From NCBI GenBank assembly GCA_911728435.2, contig OU452207.1, forward strand, positions 372,001 to 436,000: DNA of 64,000 nucleotides, in the 5' to 3' direction. This DNA is from Apoderus coryli. Lineage: Eukaryota; Arthropoda; Insecta; Coleoptera; Attelabidae. The translations under genes were made by a program, and so were the position numbers. The notes beneath the pieces were generated by a model. It had not been told where the DNA came from, did not search any database, and was given only the letters and a program-made list of their open reading frames with translations. This document shows, piece by piece, positions 62,023 to 64,000 of the stretch. The first letter of the stretch is position 1, and each line of letters starts with the position of its first letter.

Positions 62023-62095
62023 ATTGATGACCTTTAAAAGAAAAACACTGTCTTGCGGTATTCCGCAACTGAAGAGACGAATCGAAGTCGAAACT
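62023..62095 (+). repeat. Repeat copy related to the 62.5-kb foldback
   Basis: TTGCGGTATTCCGCAA (self-complementary) is followed by CUGAAGA, GAC/GUC stem and GAAAC (62070-62089), nearly identical to 62615-62650. Confidence 0.6.
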
Positions 62096-62495
62096 TTGAT
62101 TGACTGGATATTAACAGTTGGTGTACTAGAAAACGAATTGGACAATGTCCAAAACAACTTTCTGTTGCGTGTAACAATAGAGTTACACATTGGGGGATGG
62201 ATATTCTATCTGCTTTCGAACTCGGACAGTTCTCGTCAGTATGACTAGGAAGCCATATAGCATTGGTGTAGTTAGACGGTCTTCTGATGTGAAAAATCAT
62301 AAGAAGTAGTGTCACTTCGTGCATGAGTGAAAACATACGTCGAAAGACGTCCCTTGGTCGGTCACGTCCAAGGAAGTAGCGGAGAGGTGTCGCGAAAACA
62401 TGCGTCTGTATTGCACAAACATGTGCTGAGCTTTCCCGAAGTTTGGTTGAATTAATCTTGCGACTATATTCCCTTCCGGTGCCGTGCTCAAACTT

Positions 62496-62822
62496 CAATA
62501 TGTTTGTGATTCTTTGCCTTTTAGGCAGAACTTGCACTATGGTTTGTTCGAAATTTTAGTATATATACCATATGTTCGCACAAGTATCACGGATTGAATT
62601 TTAAACGAAAAACGCTGTCTTGCGGTATTCCGCAACTGAAGAGACGAATCGAAGTCGAAACAGCAGAATCAAGTCTCTTCAGTTGCGGAATACCGCAACA
62701 CAGCGTTTTTCGTTTAAAATTGAATCCGTGATACTTGTGCGAACATATGGTAGAGATACTAAAACCTCGAACAAACCATAGTGCAAGTTCTGCCTAAAAG
62801 GCCAAGAATCACAAACATATTG
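62496..62822. repeat. Foldback with about 155-bp arms
   Basis: The left arm (62496-62651) and right arm (about 62672-62822) are inverted copies with a few mismatches; the loop is about 20 nt. It includes the TTGCGGTATTCCGCAA palindrome and a hammerhead-like CUGAAGA ... GAAAC hairpin. Confidence 0.85.
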
Positions 62823-64000
62823 ATCATTGATGACGTAATTTTCTCCATTTTGCGAAATTGGAAAAAATACTTTGCTTTCCCAAAATGGACCTTAGCGCAA
62901 CCCAATTTAGCCTTTTAAAAAAGATTTTTATTATCTTATCTGGTTTTCATACAATAGGCCTGGAGCGCCGAGTTTGGGACATCCTGGACATACCCACACA
63001 CAGAGTTTTCGAGAAAAATCCTCACCATCACACATATCAATCAATGGTTCTAACTTGTTTAGTATTTTCCAAACGCATTCATTACATAACATACTAACAA
63101 TCATACAATATATTTGAGCATTGATAAATAATGGGTAATTGTTCCTGTATGTGTATGTTTACACAAATACCATCCAGTCCAAGTTAGATTTGAATGGGGT
63201 AAAATGGTATATATGGCGTATTGGCCATCATCATAATATTCTGCACCTATTCTATAGAGTAGATATGGTTCATCGTACTAACCACTATCCAAATATTAAT
63301 TATTAGTATTGTCCGTACACAGTAGGCTGGAATTACGACTATGGCCGATGTAATATACGTAAGAATGATTTGTATATTATGAATAAATATCTGATTCTGC
63401 TTATTTCATTGTCGAAATTAATAGGTACAATTCAAATGATAATTAAATTATGATCCGGCGGCATCACGATAATACTTAGGTCACTTACAACTATACCGGG
63501 TGGTCCATTTATGTTGAGAGAGCCTTATATCTTAAAAACGGCACACGGAAAAAAAGTTCAAATAAAAGTTGTTTGCTATTGTGAAGCAAATGCAGTGGTG
63601 GTATCCATTTGCGAATTTGACAACCTTTTCACGGTTATCTCAAGGTCAACTTTGGTTTTTGAAAAAGATACATATATTTTTTATTACAGAATCGTATTCT
63701 ACAGAAAAAAAAAACAAATAACTTTTGTTAACATTTTTTTATTCCGATTGAAATAATAACACTTTTTACAACATTTATCATAATATATTTTATGAAACAA
63801 CTTACTATTACCAAATTGACATAGAACTTAATTTCATTCCCAAAAGACTTTTTAATTTGAAAATTGTAGACAATGGTGATAGAGACAGAGGAATAACGGA
63901 AAAAAGAAAAAATACCATACCTAAAAATCTGAGTTATATTTTTCCTCCACATAAGTTAGAATTTTGGAAAATCTCGCAACTGACCACTCGTCTGTGTCAT
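62823..64000. other. No gene; GGGTGG box at 63497
   Basis: ATACCGGGTGGTCCATTTAT at about 63495 begins a further GGGTGT-type repeat. No coding content recognised to the window end. Confidence 0.4.

Noticed and set aside
62034..62537. 167-residue minus-strand open frame as a gene
   Set aside because: No recognisable domain, and it overlaps a repeat family and one arm of the foldback.
1..64000. CRISPR arrays, tRNA, rRNA genes or bacterial operons
   Set aside because: No spaced direct-repeat array, cloverleaf or rRNA core was seen; gene structure is eukaryotic.

Overview
The window is nuclear DNA of an insect, most likely a beetle. It is AT-rich, has intron-split genes, and carries two recognisable insect host genes buried in transposable-element (TE) debris. 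The beetle assignment rests on the style of the cuticle protein and lectin and on the TE mix (jockey/CR1, RTE, I-like and Dong/R4-like LINEs, Penelope-like elements, Tc1/mariner). It is an inference, not a proof.

Host genes. (1) A secreted C-type lectin-like protein on the + strand, four exons, 11580-14531, 218 aa, with a TATA box at 11492. (2) A Rebers-Riddiford (RR) cuticular protein on the - strand, six exons from 46356 down to 16790, 327 aa, with a TATA box at 46526-46535. For both, all exon junctions join in frame and the lengths add up exactly. The genes are convergent (tail to tail). The cuticle gene spreads 984 coding bases over about 29.6 kb because its introns, above all the 17.2-kb third intron, are filled with TE relics. 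The lectin's first intron holds a whole dead Tc1/mariner element.

Layout. 1-11.2 kb: Penelope RT, RTE, jockey and RNase-H LINE relics, then a hAT element split by a jockey insertion. 11.5-14.5 kb: lectin gene. 14.8-16.3 kb: jockey relic. 16.8-46.4 kb: cuticle gene with jockey, Dong/R4-like, CR1-like, copia, I-like, Penelope, Tc1/mariner and MITE insertions. 46.9-64 kb: gene-poor DNA with Tc1/mariner, CR1-like, BEL/Pao, pogo-like and mariner relics. No complete intact transposase or RT gene was found; nearly all are truncated or frameshifted.

Most interesting element. At 50231-51121 there is a young retrozyme-like insertion. A 515-bp unit and a partial second copy, identical by eye, carry a complete type I hammerhead ribozyme. 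It is followed by an inverted copy that forms a 160-bp perfect palindrome with a 27-nt loop. The whole is flanked by a perfect 13-bp direct repeat that looks like a target-site duplication. This fits retrotransposition of a multimeric or circular self-cleaving RNA with a twin-priming-like inversion. Further hammerhead-like cores, with one extra base after CUGANGA, occur near Penelope-type repeats at several places. Several other inverted duplications are also present.
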